NCBI RefSeq assembly: GCF_020990385.1
Contig: NZ_CP087598.1
Span: 1,656,001-1,720,000 of the forward strand
Direction of reading: 5' to 3'
DNA from: Paracoccus sp. MA
GTDB taxonomy: Bacteria; Pseudomonadota; Alphaproteobacteria; Rhodobacterales; Rhodobacteraceae
Length of the DNA stretch: 64,000 nucleotides
The notes beneath the pieces were generated by a model. The model had not been told where the DNA came from. It saw only the letters and a program-made list of their open reading frames with translations, and ran no database searches. Within the stretch, counting starts at the first letter, position 1. Every line of letters begins with the position of its first letter. The translations under genes were made by a program, and so were the position numbers. Shown here one piece after another: positions 54,049-63,270 of the stretch.

Positions 54049-56547
54049 TCAGAAACTCTCCAGCAACCGGCCCAGATAGTCGCGTTCGTCGCGGGGCCGC
54101 TCGCGCTCGCCGCTGCGGCGGCGGATCTCGTCCTGCAGCTCGCGGGCCTTGCGCGAGGGATCGCCGCCCTCGGCCAGCGGGTCGCCCGAGGTGATCGAGC
54201 CGCCATCGCCCGACAGCGCCCGGCCCAGCGGATCGGTCTGCGGCCGGCGGTCATAGGGCTGCGCCAGTCCGCGCTGGCCGCGCGGATCGCCCGAGGGCCC
54301 TTCGGGACCGTTCTCCTGCCCGCCCTGCTGCGGCTCGCCATCCTGGCCCTGCTGCTGGTCCTGCGCCATCATGTCGCCAAGCGCCCGCATCCCCTCGCGC
54401 ATGGACTGGATGGCCTGGGCCTGCCGCTCCATCGCCCCGCCGGCATCCCCCTCGCGCAGCGCCTGCTCGGCCTCCTCCATGGCGCGGCCGGCCTCGTCCA
54501 GCTGGCGCCGCGCCTCCTCGCCCTGCGGCGTGCCGCGGCCGGGCAGCAAGCCGCGCTGGCGGCCCAAGTCCTCGCGCAGCTCGCGCTGGCGGTCGGCAAG
54601 CTGCTGGTTGTCCTGGCTGCCCTGGCCTTCCTCGCCCTGCTGCCACTGGCCGTATTGGTCCTGCATCTGGCGCATCGCCTCGTCGGCCAGCTTCTGCTGG
54701 TCGCGCAGCGTCTCGGCCAGCCGGTCCGAGGGGCGCTGGCGCCCGCCCTCGCCGCCCTCGGATTGCGTCACCCGCAGGTTCTGCATCATGCGGTTGAACT
54801 GCTCCAGCAATTCCTGCGCCTCGGCCATGCGGCCCTCGTTCATCAGGCGGTGGATCTCGTCCATCATCTGCTGGATCTGGTCGCCGGTGATCTGCTGGCG
54901 GTTCTGGGGCGAGCGGTCGAAACGCTCGGAAGGGTCCTGCCCCTGCTGCTGCGCCAACATGTCCAGATAATCGTCGGTGGCCTGCTTCAGCTCGTCCATC
55001 AGGCGCTGGATCTCGTCGGGGCTGGCGCCGTTGCGGATCGCCTCGGAAAGCCGCTCCTGCGCCTGGCTCATCCGCTCCAGCGCATCGGCCAGTCCGCCAT
55101 CCTCCAGCGCCACGGCGGCGTCCCAGAGCAGCTGCGCCAGCTTGTTGCGCGCCTCTTCGCTCAGATTGCCGGATTCCAGCGCGCCGACGGCGCCCTGCAA
55201 TCCCTGGTAAAGCTCGGCATCCATGAAGCCCTCGGGCTGCCAGCTGGCGGCGCGCAGGACCTGGGCGCTGCGGCCGGCATTGCCGCGCGACCAAAGCAGG
55301 TCGCGCCGCACCTCGATCAGCGCCGCCGCCAAGGGGTCGAAGAAGCGCCGCCCCGGCAGCACCATGCGCATCGGGGCCGAGGCGCCCTGCTGCCCGATGC
55401 CGTCCTCCACCCTCAGCGAGACGGTCACCGGCAGGTTGGCCCAGGGGTGGCGCGACAGATCGCCCACCAGCCGGCCGCGGATCTCCTTGCGGCTGCCGGT
55501 CGCGGGCAGCGGCAGGTCCAGCGCCACAGCCTCGCGCGGCTCGGGGTCGGGGGCAAGGCCGAAGCGCCGGTCGACCGCATCCAGGTCCAGCACGATCACC
55601 GCCTGCCCGGCCGCGATGCCGTTGTCGTCGCTGGCGGTGAATTCCTGCACCAGCCGGCCGTCGGCACGCCGCTCGGGCGCCTTGCCGGGCGCGACGGCCG
55701 GCGCGGCATCGGGCAGCACGGTCACGTCGAATCGCCGCCCCGCGACCTCGATCACCCCGTCGCGCTCGGCCATGAATTCCGGCGCCGAGGGCTCGCCGCC
55801 CGGCAGCGCGGCGCCGATATCCTGCGCGATTTCGGCGCCCTCGCCGTAAAGCCGGAAGCTCAGCTTCGAGCCCTTGGGCAATTCCAGCCGCTGCCCTTCG
55901 GGCAAGGCGTTCAGGTAAAGCGTCGGGCGGCGGGTATAGGCGGGGGGCTCGGCCCAGCCCTCCCAGGACGGACCGGCCTCGGGGCCCGGACGCGCCTCGG
56001 GGGCGGGGCGGAAGGTCGCACCCAGCGCGGCGATGCCCTGCCCCAGCTGCCCGGGCGGCGCGAAGATCAGCGCCATGACCAGCGCCACCAGGCCGACCAG
56101 CCGCAGCGCGACCGGATCGCGCCAGCGCAGCCGCGCATCCGGCGCAACCGGGCGCGCGGCCATGGCGGCGGCCTGCATCCGCGCCAGATGCGCGCGCCAC
56201 AGCGCGTCCGCACCCTCGTCCCCGGCCCCCACCGCGACCCGGTCGCGCAGCGCCGAAAGCGGCCGCCCCGGCAGGGCCAGGTCCACCCGTTCCCGCGCCG
56301 CCTCGGCCGAAGGCCGGCGGAAGCGCCGCAGCCCCCAGCCCGCAGCCAGCAGGGCCGCCAGCGCCGCCAGACCCATCAGCCAGATCAGCGCCCGCGAGGA
56401 GAAAAGATCGGTCGCGCCGAAGGCCAGCGCCGCCAGCACCAGCGCCAGCAACACGCCCAAGGGCCAGAAGGCCGCGGCCAGCGCCTCCCACCACATGCCG
56501 GCGCGGGTCAGCCCGACCGCCCAGCCGATACGGCGCGGTTCAGCCAT
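54049..56547 (-). CDS. DUF4175 (TIGR02302-type) large membrane protein
   Basis: An 832-residue protein of unknown function found in alphaproteobacteria. The N-terminal 170 residues hold three transmembrane helices (GVLLALVLAALAFGA; LMGLAALAALLAAGWGL; RLVGLVALVMALIFA). A beta-rich domain follows (residues 200-400), and the last 350 residues are a long Gln/Glu/Arg-rich coiled coil that ends in GQ-rich repeats and a RPRDERDYLGRLLESF tail. The ATG at 56547 was chosen; it lies within the repeat element at 56551-56604, which also supplies its weak ribosome site. Confidence 0.85.
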   Translation of the reverse strand: MAEPRRIGWAVGLTRAGMWWEALAAAFWPLGVLLALVLAALAFGATDLFSSRALIWLMGLAALAALLAAGWGLRRFRRPSAEAARERVDLALPGRPLSALRDRVAVGAGDEGADALWRAHLARMQAAAMAARPVAPDARLRWRDPVALRLVGLVALVMALIFAPPGQLGQGIAALGATFRPAPEARPGPEAGPSWEGWAEPPAYTRRPTLYLNALPEGQRLELPKGSKLSFRLYGEGAEIAQDIGAALPGGEPSAPEFMAERDGVIEVAGRRFDVTVLPDAAPAVAPGKAPERRADGRLVQEFTASDDNGIAAGQAVIVLDLDAVDRRFGLAPDPEPREAVALDLPLPATGSRKEIRGRLVGDLSRHPWANLPVTVSLRVEDGIGQQGASAPMRMVLPGRRFFDPLAAALIEVRRDLLWSRGNAGRSAQVLRAASWQPEGFMDAELYQGLQGAVGALESGNLSEEARNKLAQLLWDAAVALEDGGLADALERMSQAQERLSEAIRNGASPDEIQRLMDELKQATDDYLDMLAQQQGQDPSERFDRSPQNRQQITGDQIQQMMDEIHRLMNEGRMAEAQELLEQFNRMMQNLRVTQSEGGEGGRQRPSDRLAETLRDQQKLADEAMRQMQDQYGQWQQGEEGQGSQDNQQLADRQRELREDLGRQRGLLPGRGTPQGEEARRQLDEAGRAMEEAEQALREGDAGGAMERQAQAIQSMREGMRALGDMMAQDQQQGQDGEPQQGGQENGPEGPSGDPRGQRGLAQPYDRRPQTDPLGRALSGDGGSITSGDPLAEGGDPSRKARELQDEIRRRSGERERPRDERDYLGRLLESF

Positions 56548-56550
56548 GGC

Positions 56551-56604
56551 CGCTTCTTTCTTGGACAAATATCCCACGGGGGCCCGGGGGTGTGAAACCC
56601 CCGG
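56551..56604. repeat. CCAAATACCC-family repeat with terminator hairpin, lysA/DUF4175 gap
   Basis: TTCTTTCTTGGACAAATATC at 56554-56573 is a diverged copy of the element seen at 13927, 23560 and 23675. A hairpin with CCGGGGG and CCCCCGG arms (56584-56590 and 56598-56604) is joined to it. It falls between the lysA stop and the DUF4175 start, so it may terminate lysA transcription. Confidence 0.55.
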
Positions 56605-56628
56605 CCGCAGCGGCGCGGGAATGAGCGA

Positions 56629-57894
56629 TCAGAGCCATTCCGGGATGGTATCGCGTCCCAGCATTTCCTCAAGCGTCGGCCGCGCCCGAATGACGGCGAA
56701 TTGATCGCCGCTGACCAGAACCTCGGGCACCAGCGGCCGGGAATTGTATTCCGAGGCCATCACCGCCCCATAGGCCCCGGCCGAGCGCAGCGCCACCAGG
56801 TCGCCCGGACCCAGCGCCGGCAGCTCGACCGCCTTCTGGAAGGTGTCGCCGGTCTCGCAGACCGGGCCGACCACGTCATGCGGCGCGACCGCGGCTCCCG
56901 GCGCCGCCTCGCGCACCGGGACGATGTCGTGATGCGCCGAATACATCGCCGGCCGGATCAGGTCGTTCATCGCCGCGTCGAGGATCAGGAAATCCCGCCC
57001 CTCGCCCTGTTTCAGATAGATCACCGAGGACAGCAGGATGCCCGCATTGCCGGCGATGTTGCGGCCGGGCTCGATCTCGATCTCGCAGCCCAGATCGCCC
57101 ACGGCATCGCGGATCACCTGGCCGTATTCGATGGGCAGCGGCGGGGCGTTGTTGTCGCGCCGGTATGGGATGCCCAGGCCGCCGCCCATGTCGAGCCGGG
57201 TGATCGCATGCCCGTCGGCGCGCAGCGCGCGGGTCAGCTCGGCCATCTTGGCATAGGCCTGGCGATAGGGCTCCAGGTCGGTCAGCTGGCTGCCGATATG
57301 CATGTCGATGCCGACCACCTTGATCCCGGGCAGGCGCGCGGCATGCGCATAGACCTCGCGCGCGCGGGCGATGGGAATGCCGAACTTGTTCTCGGACTTG
57401 CCGGTGGCGATCTTCTCATGCGTCTTGGCATCGACATCCGGGTTCACCCGCACGGCGACCGGCGCCTCGACCCCCATCGAGGCCGCGACGCGCGACAAAA
57501 GCTCCAGCTCCGGCTCGGATTCGACGTTGAACTGTCGGATGCCGCCTTCCAAGGCCATGCGCATCTCGGGTTCCAGCTTGCCGACGCCGGAAAAGACGAT
57601 GCGCTCGCCCGGCACGCCCGCCGCCCTGGCGCGCGCATATTCCCCGGCCGAGACGATATCCATGCCCGCGCCCAGATCGCCCAGAAGCTTCAGCACGGCG
57701 ATGTTCGAATTCGCCTTGACCGCAAAGCAGACCAGATGGTCGCACCACGCCAGCGCCTGCTGGAACAGCCTGAAATGCCGGGTCAGCGTGGCGGCGGAAT
57801 AGACATAGACCGGGGTGCCGACCTCGGCCGCGATGCGGGTCAGGGGCACGTCCTCGGCATGCAGCCAGCCGTCGACATAGTTGAAATGGTCCAT
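56629..57894 (-). CDS. lysA: Diaminopimelate decarboxylase
   Basis: A 421-residue PLP enzyme, the last step of lysine synthesis. The PLP lysine lies in CFAVKANSN. Further marks are FSGVGKLEPEM, HIGSQLTDLE, GGGLGIPYR, EPGRNIAGNAGILL, CETGD and RSAGAYGAVMASEYNSRP. It is the last gene of an overlapping argH-lptM-orf91-lysA set; its ATG overlaps the preceding stop (TGATG). A longer in-frame start lies inside that upstream gene and has no support. Confidence 0.95.
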   Translation of the reverse strand: MDHFNYVDGWLHAEDVPLTRIAAEVGTPVYVYSAATLTRHFRLFQQALAWCDHLVCFAVKANSNIAVLKLLGDLGAGMDIVSAGEYARARAAGVPGERIVFSGVGKLEPEMRMALEGGIRQFNVESEPELELLSRVAASMGVEAPVAVRVNPDVDAKTHEKIATGKSENKFGIPIARAREVYAHAARLPGIKVVGIDMHIGSQLTDLEPYRQAYAKMAELTRALRADGHAITRLDMGGGLGIPYRRDNNAPPLPIEYGQVIRDAVGDLGCEIEIEPGRNIAGNAGILLSSVIYLKQGEGRDFLILDAAMNDLIRPAMYSAHHDIVPVREAAPGAAVAPHDVVGPVCETGDTFQKAVELPALGPGDLVALRSAGAYGAVMASEYNSRPLVPEVLVSGDQFAVIRARPTLEEMLGRDTIPEWL

Positions 57895-58169
57895 CAGGTG
57901 ATCCTGCGAGAGCGGATGAACAGATAAAGCGGCAGCGCAAAGCCGATCCCCAGCGCCAGCCCCGGAAACGTCAGAAGCGCCGCCCAGTTGCGGCGCAGCA
58001 TGGTCTCGATCAGGCACCACAGCGCCAGCGCCGCCTGCGCCACCAGTTCGGTCGCCCGGACGCCCTGCCAGAGCGCCTCGCCCCGCCACAGCGCCACGGC
58101 GGCGCCAAGCAGCGCCAGCCCCGCCCAGACCAGCCGCAGCGGCGTCAGCTCAGAGCTTCGAGACGACAC
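57894..58169 (-). CDS. Small membrane protein between lptM and lysA
   Basis: A predicted protein of about 91 residues with two or three hydrophobic segments (LVWAGLALLGAAVALW, ELVAQAALALWCLIETML, FPGLALGIGFALPLYLFI). The assigned start is a GTG at 58169 inside the end of lptM; no ATG fits. The stop overlaps the lysA start (TGATG). Conservation of a small TM protein here would agree with argH-lptM-lysA clusters of Rhodobacterales, but I do not recognise the family. Confidence 0.55.
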   Translation of the reverse strand: MSSRSSELTPLRLVWAGLALLGAAVALWRGEALWQGVRATELVAQAALALWCLIETMLRRNWAALLTFPGLALGIGFALPLYLFIRSRRIT

Positions 58170-58305
58170 CGATCTGCGCCTCTCCGCTGATCTGCAGGCC
58201 GGATTCGGCGGCAGGGCCGGGCCGGGTCGGCGGGCCATCGACGCCGCAGGCGGCCAGCGTCGCCAGCATCAGCGCGAACAGCGCCAGAAGCAGGTGCTGC
58301 GTCAT
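58150..58305 (-). CDS. lptM: LptM-like small lipoprotein
   Basis: A 51-residue reading frame too short for usual gene finders. The predicted product [20 protein letters not shown] then [14 protein letters not shown] has a signal peptide with lipobox LAAC and the Gly-Pro-Pro following the cysteine that typifies LptM (YifL), which helps mature the LptD/LptE lipopolysaccharide translocon. Its start overlaps the argH stop (ATGA). argH-lptM-lysA is a recurrent alphaproteobacterial order. Translated by hand from the sequence. Confidence 0.8.
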   Translation of the reverse strand: MTQHLLLALFALMLATLAACGVDGPPTRPGPAAESGLQISGEAQIGVVSKL

Positions 58306-59711
58306 GCGGTTTCCCCCAGCTTCTCTTTCCAGCGCGCGATCTGGGCGCGGACCTGCGCCGGCGCGGTGCCGCCGTAGCTGGTGCGCGAGGCGACAGAATT
58401 ATGCACGCCCAGCACGTTGTAGACGTCTTCGGTGATCGCCGGGTTGACCGATTGCATCTGCTCCAGCGTCAGCTCGGGCAGGTCCACGCCCTGCTTCTCG
58501 GCCATGGCGACCAGCGCGCCGGTGACGTGATGGGCGTCGCGGAACGGCAGCCCGGCCTCGCGCACCAGCCAGTCGGCCAGGTCCGTCGCGGTGGAAAAGC
58601 CCGAGCCCGCCGCCGCCTCCAGCCGCTCGCGGTTCGCCGTCAGGTCCGACAGCATCCCGGTCATCGCGGCCAGCGCCAGCATCAGGTTGTCGCTCGCGTC
58701 GAAGACCTGCTCCTTGTCCTCCTGCATGTCCTTGGAATAGGCGAGCGGCAGCCCCTTCATCACCACGAAGAGCGCCACGGCAGCGCCAAGGATGCGGCCG
58801 ATCTTGGCCCGGATCAGCTCGGCCGCGTCGGGGTTCTTCTTCTGCGGCATGATCGACGAGCCGGTCGAGAAGCGGTCCGACATGGTGACGAAGCGGAACT
58901 GGGCCGAGGACCAGATCACCAGCTCCTCGGCCAGCCGCGACAGGTGGACGGCACAGATCGCCGCCGAGGACAGGTATTCCAGCGCGAAATCCCGGTCGCT
59001 GACCGCATCGAGGCTGTTCGCCATCGGCCGGTCGAAGCCCAGCGCCTGCGCGGTCGCCTCGCGGTCGATGGGAAAGCCGGTCCCGGCCAGCGCGGCGGCG
59101 CCCAGCGGCGATTCGTTCATCCGCCGGCGCGCGTCCTGAAAGCGCGACAGGTCGCGGCCGAACATCTCGACATAGGCCATCATGTGATGGCCCCAGGTCA
59201 CCGGCTGCGCGGTCTGCAGATGGGTGAAGCCCGGCATGACCCAATCCGCGCCCTTTTCCGCCTGCGACAAAGTGGCGCGGATCAGCGCGTCCAGCCCCTG
59301 GATCGCCGCGTCGCATTGGTCGCGCACCCACAGCCGGAAATCGGTCGCCACCTGGTCGTTCCTCGACCGCGCCGTGTGCAGCCGCCCCGCCGGCTCGCCG
59401 ATCAGCTCCTTCAGCCGCGATTCCACGTTCATGTGGATGTCTTCCAGCGCGGTCGAGAACGGGAAGCCGCCCGCCTCGATCTCTGACAAGACCGTGAGCA
59501 GCCCTTCCCCGATCGCCTCGGCATCGCTAGTGCTGATGATGCCCTGCGCGGCCAGCATCGCCGCATGGGCGCGGCTGCCCCGGATGTCCTGGGCATAGAG
59601 CCGCTGGTCGAAGCCGATCGAGGCGTTGATCGCCTCCATGATCGCGTCCGGGCCTGCGGCGAAACGTCCGCCCCACATCTGGTTGGCGGTGCTGGCGGGC
59701 TGCTCGGTCAT
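58302..59711 (-). CDS. argH: Argininosuccinate lyase
   Basis: A 469-residue enzyme of the aspartase/fumarase superfamily that cleaves argininosuccinate to arginine and fumarate. The signature loop [21 protein letters not shown] is intact. N-terminal [24 protein letters not shown] and [16 protein letters not shown] are typical. Only 22 bases separate its start from the divergent tlpA gene. It leads the coupled run argH-lptM-orf91-lysA, linking arginine and lysine synthesis genes with a lipoprotein. Confidence 0.96.
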   Translation of the reverse strand: MTEQPASTANQMWGGRFAAGPDAIMEAINASIGFDQRLYAQDIRGSRAHAAMLAAQGIISTSDAEAIGEGLLTVLSEIEAGGFPFSTALEDIHMNVESRLKELIGEPAGRLHTARSRNDQVATDFRLWVRDQCDAAIQGLDALIRATLSQAEKGADWVMPGFTHLQTAQPVTWGHHMMAYVEMFGRDLSRFQDARRRMNESPLGAAALAGTGFPIDREATAQALGFDRPMANSLDAVSDRDFALEYLSSAAICAVHLSRLAEELVIWSSAQFRFVTMSDRFSTGSSIMPQKKNPDAAELIRAKIGRILGAAVALFVVMKGLPLAYSKDMQEDKEQVFDASDNLMLALAAMTGMLSDLTANRERLEAAAGSGFSTATDLADWLVREAGLPFRDAHHVTGALVAMAEKQGVDLPELTLEQMQSVNPAITEDVYNVLGVHNSVASRTSYGGTAPAQVRAQIARWKEKLGETA

Positions 59712-59733
59712 GACTTGTCCTTCGGGGGGTGGA

Positions 59734-60276
59734 ATGCGTTGGCTGGTTCTTTATACGGCGATGATCCTTGGTGCAAATGCCGGTTACGCGGGGGAAATCG
59801 ACTGGCAGGCCGCGCATGACGGCGGGCTGGCGAAGCTGCAGCAAACCGACCCGACCCCGGTGCCGGCAACCGAATTCACCGATCCCGAGGGCGGCACGCA
59901 CAGCCTGGCCGACTGGAAGGGCAAGGTGGTGCTGTTGAACTTCTGGGCGACTTGGTGCGCGCCCTGCCGCGAGGAGATGCCCTCGCTGGACGCCTTGCAG
60001 GCCGAGATGGGCGGCGAGGATTTCGAGGTGGTCGCCATCGCCGCCGGCCACAACCCGCCCCCGGCGGTGAGGAAGTTCCTGGACGAGGAGAACATCGCCA
60101 ACCTGCCGGTGCGGCTGGACCCGCGCCAGCAGCTCGCGCGCGAGATGGGCGTGATGGGCATGCCGGTGACGGTGCTGATCGACCGCGACGGCAACGAGGT
60201 CGCCCGGCTGATCGGCGGCGCCGACTGGTCCTCGGACACGGCCAAGGCGCTTATCCGGCAGGCGACAGCGCCCTGA
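59734..60276 (+). CDS. TlpA-family periplasmic thiol:disulfide oxidoreductase
   Basis: A 180-residue thioredoxin-fold protein with a signal peptide [19 protein letters not shown] and catalytic WCAPC in [17 protein letters not shown]. The cis-proline is in [13 protein letters not shown]. It probably reduces periplasmic proteins, for example in cytochrome c maturation. A GGGGGG stretch stands before the ATG. The gene converges on tag, with 26 bases overlapping at the 3' ends. Confidence 0.9.
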   Translation: MRWLVLYTAMILGANAGYAGEIDWQAAHDGGLAKLQQTDPTPVPATEFTDPEGGTHSLADWKGKVVLLNFWATWCAPCREEMPSLDALQAEMGGEDFEVVAIAAGHNPPPAVRKFLDEENIANLPVRLDPRQQLAREMGVMGMPVTVLIDRDGNEVARLIGGADWSSDTAKALIRQATAP

Positions 60277-60829
60277 CGCGGTCATGGGCGGGACAGTGGA
60301 CCATATGGTCGTTGACCAGCCCGCAGGCCTGCATGAAAGCATAGGCGATCACCGGCCCGCAGAAGGTGAAACCGCGCTTTTTCAGAGCCTTGGCCATGGC
60401 CTCCGATTCCGGGGTCTTGGCGGGGACCTCGGCCATGCTGGCGAAACGGTTCTGCACCGGACGCCCGCCCACGAAGGACCAGATGAAGGGCGAGAACCCC
60501 TCGGAACCCTCGATGTCCAGAAAAAGCCGGGCGCCCTTGACGGTGGCCTCGATCTTGCCGCGATGGCGGATGATGCCGGGGTTCTTCAGCGCCGATTCGA
60601 CCTCGGCCTCGCCCCAGCGGGCGACGCGCTCGGGATCGAAGCCCTCGAAGGTCTCGCGGAAGGCGTCGCGCTTGCGCAGGATGGTGATCCAGCTCAGCCC
60701 GGCCTGGAAGCCGTCCAGCACCAGCTTTTCCCAAAGCGCGCGCGCATCGTATTCCGGCACCCCCCATTCATGGTCATGATAGGCGACGTAAAGCGGGTCG
60801 GAGCCGCACCAGGCACAGCGTTCGGTCAT
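60251..60829 (-). CDS. tag: DNA-3-methyladenine glycosylase I
   Basis: A 192-residue base-excision enzyme that removes 3-methyladenine. Sequence landmarks are CAWCGSDPLYVAYHDHEWGVPEYD and LVLDGFQAGLSWITILRKRDAFRE, and a C-terminal zinc site C/H pair (NDHMVHCPAHD). The ATG at 60829 fits the family N terminus; a TTG three codons upstream is possible. Its 3' end overlaps the TlpA gene on the other strand. Confidence 0.92.
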   Translation of the reverse strand: MTERCAWCGSDPLYVAYHDHEWGVPEYDARALWEKLVLDGFQAGLSWITILRKRDAFRETFEGFDPERVARWGEAEVESALKNPGIIRHRGKIEATVKGARLFLDIEGSEGFSPFIWSFVGGRPVQNRFASMAEVPAKTPESEAMAKALKKRGFTFCGPVIAYAFMQACGLVNDHMVHCPAHDRVRALSPAG

Positions 60830-60930
60830 GTCGGGCAAGGATCCGTTAACCTCGAGTCGAGAAATCGGGACCAGTTTACGCGATCTTAGGAGATGATCGC
60901 CAGACTTCCGTCGATGACAGGAGTCTTGGC

Positions 60931-61758
60931 ATGACCGACAATATTGATTCGCAAAAGGAAATGGGTTCTCCGCTGGGTTTCGCCGTCGATCAGCAGTCGC
61001 GGGTGACGATGGCGACGGTGCGGCGGGCGGTCTCGCGCGGCGATGCCGTCCTGGCCTATCAGCCGGTGGTGCAGGCGGAACGCCCCGACCATGCGGCCTT
61101 CCACGAGGGGCTGATCCGAATCATCGACGAAACCGGGCGAATCGTGCCGCTGCGGGACTTCCTGCCGCTGGCCGAAACCACCGAGCTGGGCCGCCAGATC
61201 GACTGCCTGTCGCTGGCCCTGGGCCTGAAATCGCTGGCCGAGGAACCCTCGCTGCGGCTGTCGATCAACATGTCGGCGCGCTCGATCGGCTATCCGGCCT
61301 GGCTGCGCACGCTGCGCGAGGGCATCGCCGGCGACGACAGCATCGGCGAGCGGCTGATCCTGGAAATCACCGAAAGCTCGGCCATGGGCATGCCGGAGCT
61401 GGTCGGGCGATTCATGCATGAGTTGCAGGCCCAGGGCGTCAGTTTCGCCCTGGACGATTTCGGCGCCGGCTACACCTCGTTCCGCTATCTGCGCGATTTC
61501 TGCTTCGACATGATCAAGATCGACGGCCAGTTCATCCGCGACATCGCCGAGCAGCGCGACAACCAGGTCCTGGCCCGGGCGCTGCAATCCATCGCGCACC
61601 ATTTCGACATGTTCACCGTCGCGGAATCGGTCGAGACGGCGGATGACGCCGCCTTCCTGATCGACATGGGCATCGACTGCCTGCAAGGCTATTACTTCGG
61701 CGCGCCGACCATCGTGCCGCCGTGGAGGTCCCCCAGCTCTGCCGCCCAGCGCAGCTGA
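60931..61758 (+). CDS. EAL-domain protein (cyclic-di-GMP phosphodiesterase-like)
   Basis: A 275-residue EAL domain without a GGDEF or sensor partner. Most catalytic positions are kept: EITESSAM, DDFGAGYTSFRYLRDF with the following KIDGQFI lysine, AESVET and QGYYFG. The eponymous motif is EGL (E59-G60-L61) instead of EAL and the metal-binding asparagine lies in LSINMSARS. Activity is likely but not certain. The gene starts about 100 bases past tag on the opposite strand. Downstream, 250 bases without a gene precede phaA; they hold GC-rich repeats and a weak TTGACC box at 61939. Confidence 0.8.
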   Translation: MTDNIDSQKEMGSPLGFAVDQQSRVTMATVRRAVSRGDAVLAYQPVVQAERPDHAAFHEGLIRIIDETGRIVPLRDFLPLAETTELGRQIDCLSLALGLKSLAEEPSLRLSINMSARSIGYPAWLRTLREGIAGDDSIGERLILEITESSAMGMPELVGRFMHELQAQGVSFALDDFGAGYTSFRYLRDFCFDMIKIDGQFIRDIAEQRDNQVLARALQSIAHHFDMFTVAESVETADDAAFLIDMGIDCLQGYYFGAPTIVPPWRSPSSAAQRS

Positions 61759-62008
61759 GCGCGATTCGCCTTATGGTAGAAATGCTCCGGCCATATCCGC
61801 GGCCGCCCGGCCCGCTTTCATCGTCGCATCCATGCCGCCGGGACCGGGGGAAGGCCCTGCCCCGGCCAGCCCGCGCAGGGCGGCCGCGCAAGCCGGCCGG
61901 ATGCGGCGTTTCCGCGCCGGACCTGCCGCCAAGTCCGCTTGACCTCGGGTAACGAAACGGCAAACGTCGGCATGCACCGATCGTCTCGGCATCAGGAGGG
62001 AACCTGTC

Positions 62009-63184
62009 ATGACCAAAGCCGTAATCGTTTCTGCCGCGCGCACCCCCGTCGGCAGTTTTCTGGGATCCTATGCGAACCTGCCCGCGCATGACCTTGGCGC
62101 CATCGTCCTGAAGGCCATTGTCGAGCGCGCCGGCATCGATCCTTCCGAAGTGTCCGAAACCATCCTCGGCCAGGTCCTGACCGCCGGCCAGGGCCAGAAC
62201 CCGGGCCGTCAGGCCCATATCAAGGCCGGCTATCCGCAGGGTTCCGCCGCCTGGGTGCTGAACCAGGTCTGCGGCTCGGGCCTGCGCTCGGTCGCGCTGG
62301 CGGCGCAGCAGGTGCTCTTGGGCGACGCCACCGTGGTCGCGGCGGGCGGCCAGGAATCGATGTCGCTGGCGCCCCATGCCGCCTATATCCGCTCGGGGCA
62401 GAAGATGGGCGACATGAAGATGCTCGACACCATGATCAAGGACGGGCTCTGGGACGCCTTCCACGACTACCACATGGGCACCACGGCCGAGAACGTCGCC
62501 TCGAAATGGGGCATCACCCGCGCCGAGCAGGACGAGTTCGCCGTCGCCTCGCAGAACAAGGCCGAAGCGGCGCAGAAGGCCGGGAAGTTCGCCGATGAGA
62601 TCGTGCCGGTGACGATCAAGACCCGCAAGGGCGAGACGGTGGTCGATGCCGACGAATACATCCGCCACGGTGCCACGCTGGAGGCGATGGAGAAGCTGCG
62701 CCCCGCCTTCAGCAAGGAGGGCACGGTGACCGCCGGCAACGCCTCGGGCCTGAATGACGGCGCCGCCGCCGTGCTGGTGATGACCGAGGACGAGGCCGCC
62801 CGCCGCGGCCTGACGCCGCTGGCGCGCATCGCCTCCTATGCGACGGCCGGCGTCGATCCGCAGATCATGGGCACCGGCCCGATCCCGGCCAGCCGCAGGG
62901 CGCTGGAGCGGGCCGGCTGGTCGGTCGGCGACCTGGACCTGGTCGAGGCGAACGAGGCCTTTGCCGCCCAGGCCATCGCCGTCAACCGCGACATGGGCTG
63001 GGATCCGGCCATCGTCAACGTCAACGGCGGCGCCATCGCCATCGGCCACCCGATCGGCGCCTCGGGCGCGCGCATCCTGAACACGCTGCTGTTCGAGATG
63101 CAGCGCCGCGACGCCAAGAAGGGTCTGGCGACGCTGTGCATCGGCGGCGGCATGGGCGTCGCCCTGTGCCTGGAACGTCCCTGA
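62009..63184 (+). CDS. phaA: Acetyl-CoA acetyltransferase
   Basis: A 391-residue thiolase that condenses two acetyl-CoA to acetoacetyl-CoA, feeding polyhydroxybutyrate synthesis with phaB. The acyl-accepting cysteine lies in [17 protein letters not shown], the histidine in [12 protein letters not shown] and the second cysteine in [25 protein letters not shown] precedes the ATG. The gene pair phaA-phaB with this spacing matches Paracoccus denitrificans. The synthase phaC is not in the window. Confidence 0.94.
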   Translation: MTKAVIVSAARTPVGSFLGSYANLPAHDLGAIVLKAIVERAGIDPSEVSETILGQVLTAGQGQNPGRQAHIKAGYPQGSAAWVLNQVCGSGLRSVALAAQQVLLGDATVVAAGGQESMSLAPHAAYIRSGQKMGDMKMLDTMIKDGLWDAFHDYHMGTTAENVASKWGITRAEQDEFAVASQNKAEAAQKAGKFADEIVPVTIKTRKGETVVDADEYIRHGATLEAMEKLRPAFSKEGTVTAGNASGLNDGAAAVLVMTEDEAARRGLTPLARIASYATAGVDPQIMGTGPIPASRRALERAGWSVGDLDLVEANEAFAAQAIAVNRDMGWDPAIVNVNGGAIAIGHPIGASGARILNTLLFEMQRRDAKKGLATLCIGGGMGVALCLERP

Positions 63185-63192
63185 TCGAAAAA

Positions 63193-63219
63193 GGCGCGCG
63201 CAACTATCTTGCGCGCGCC
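63193..63219 (+). promoter_or_regulatory. Perfect hairpin between phaA and phaB
   Basis: GGCGCGCGCAA and TTGCGCGCGCC, 11-base perfect arms with loop CTATC, lie 9 bases after the phaA stop. There is no downstream T-run, so it is more likely an mRNA stability or attenuation element than a full terminator. Confidence 0.5.
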
Positions 63220-63270
63220 GGCCGGGTTCGGTAACACAATTTCAAGACCATTTTCAAAGGGGGACGAGAA

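Noticed and set aside
54655..56595. 646-residue rightward open frame opposite the DUF4175 gene
   Set aside because: Antisense shadow with low-complexity His/Gln/Arg-rich translation.
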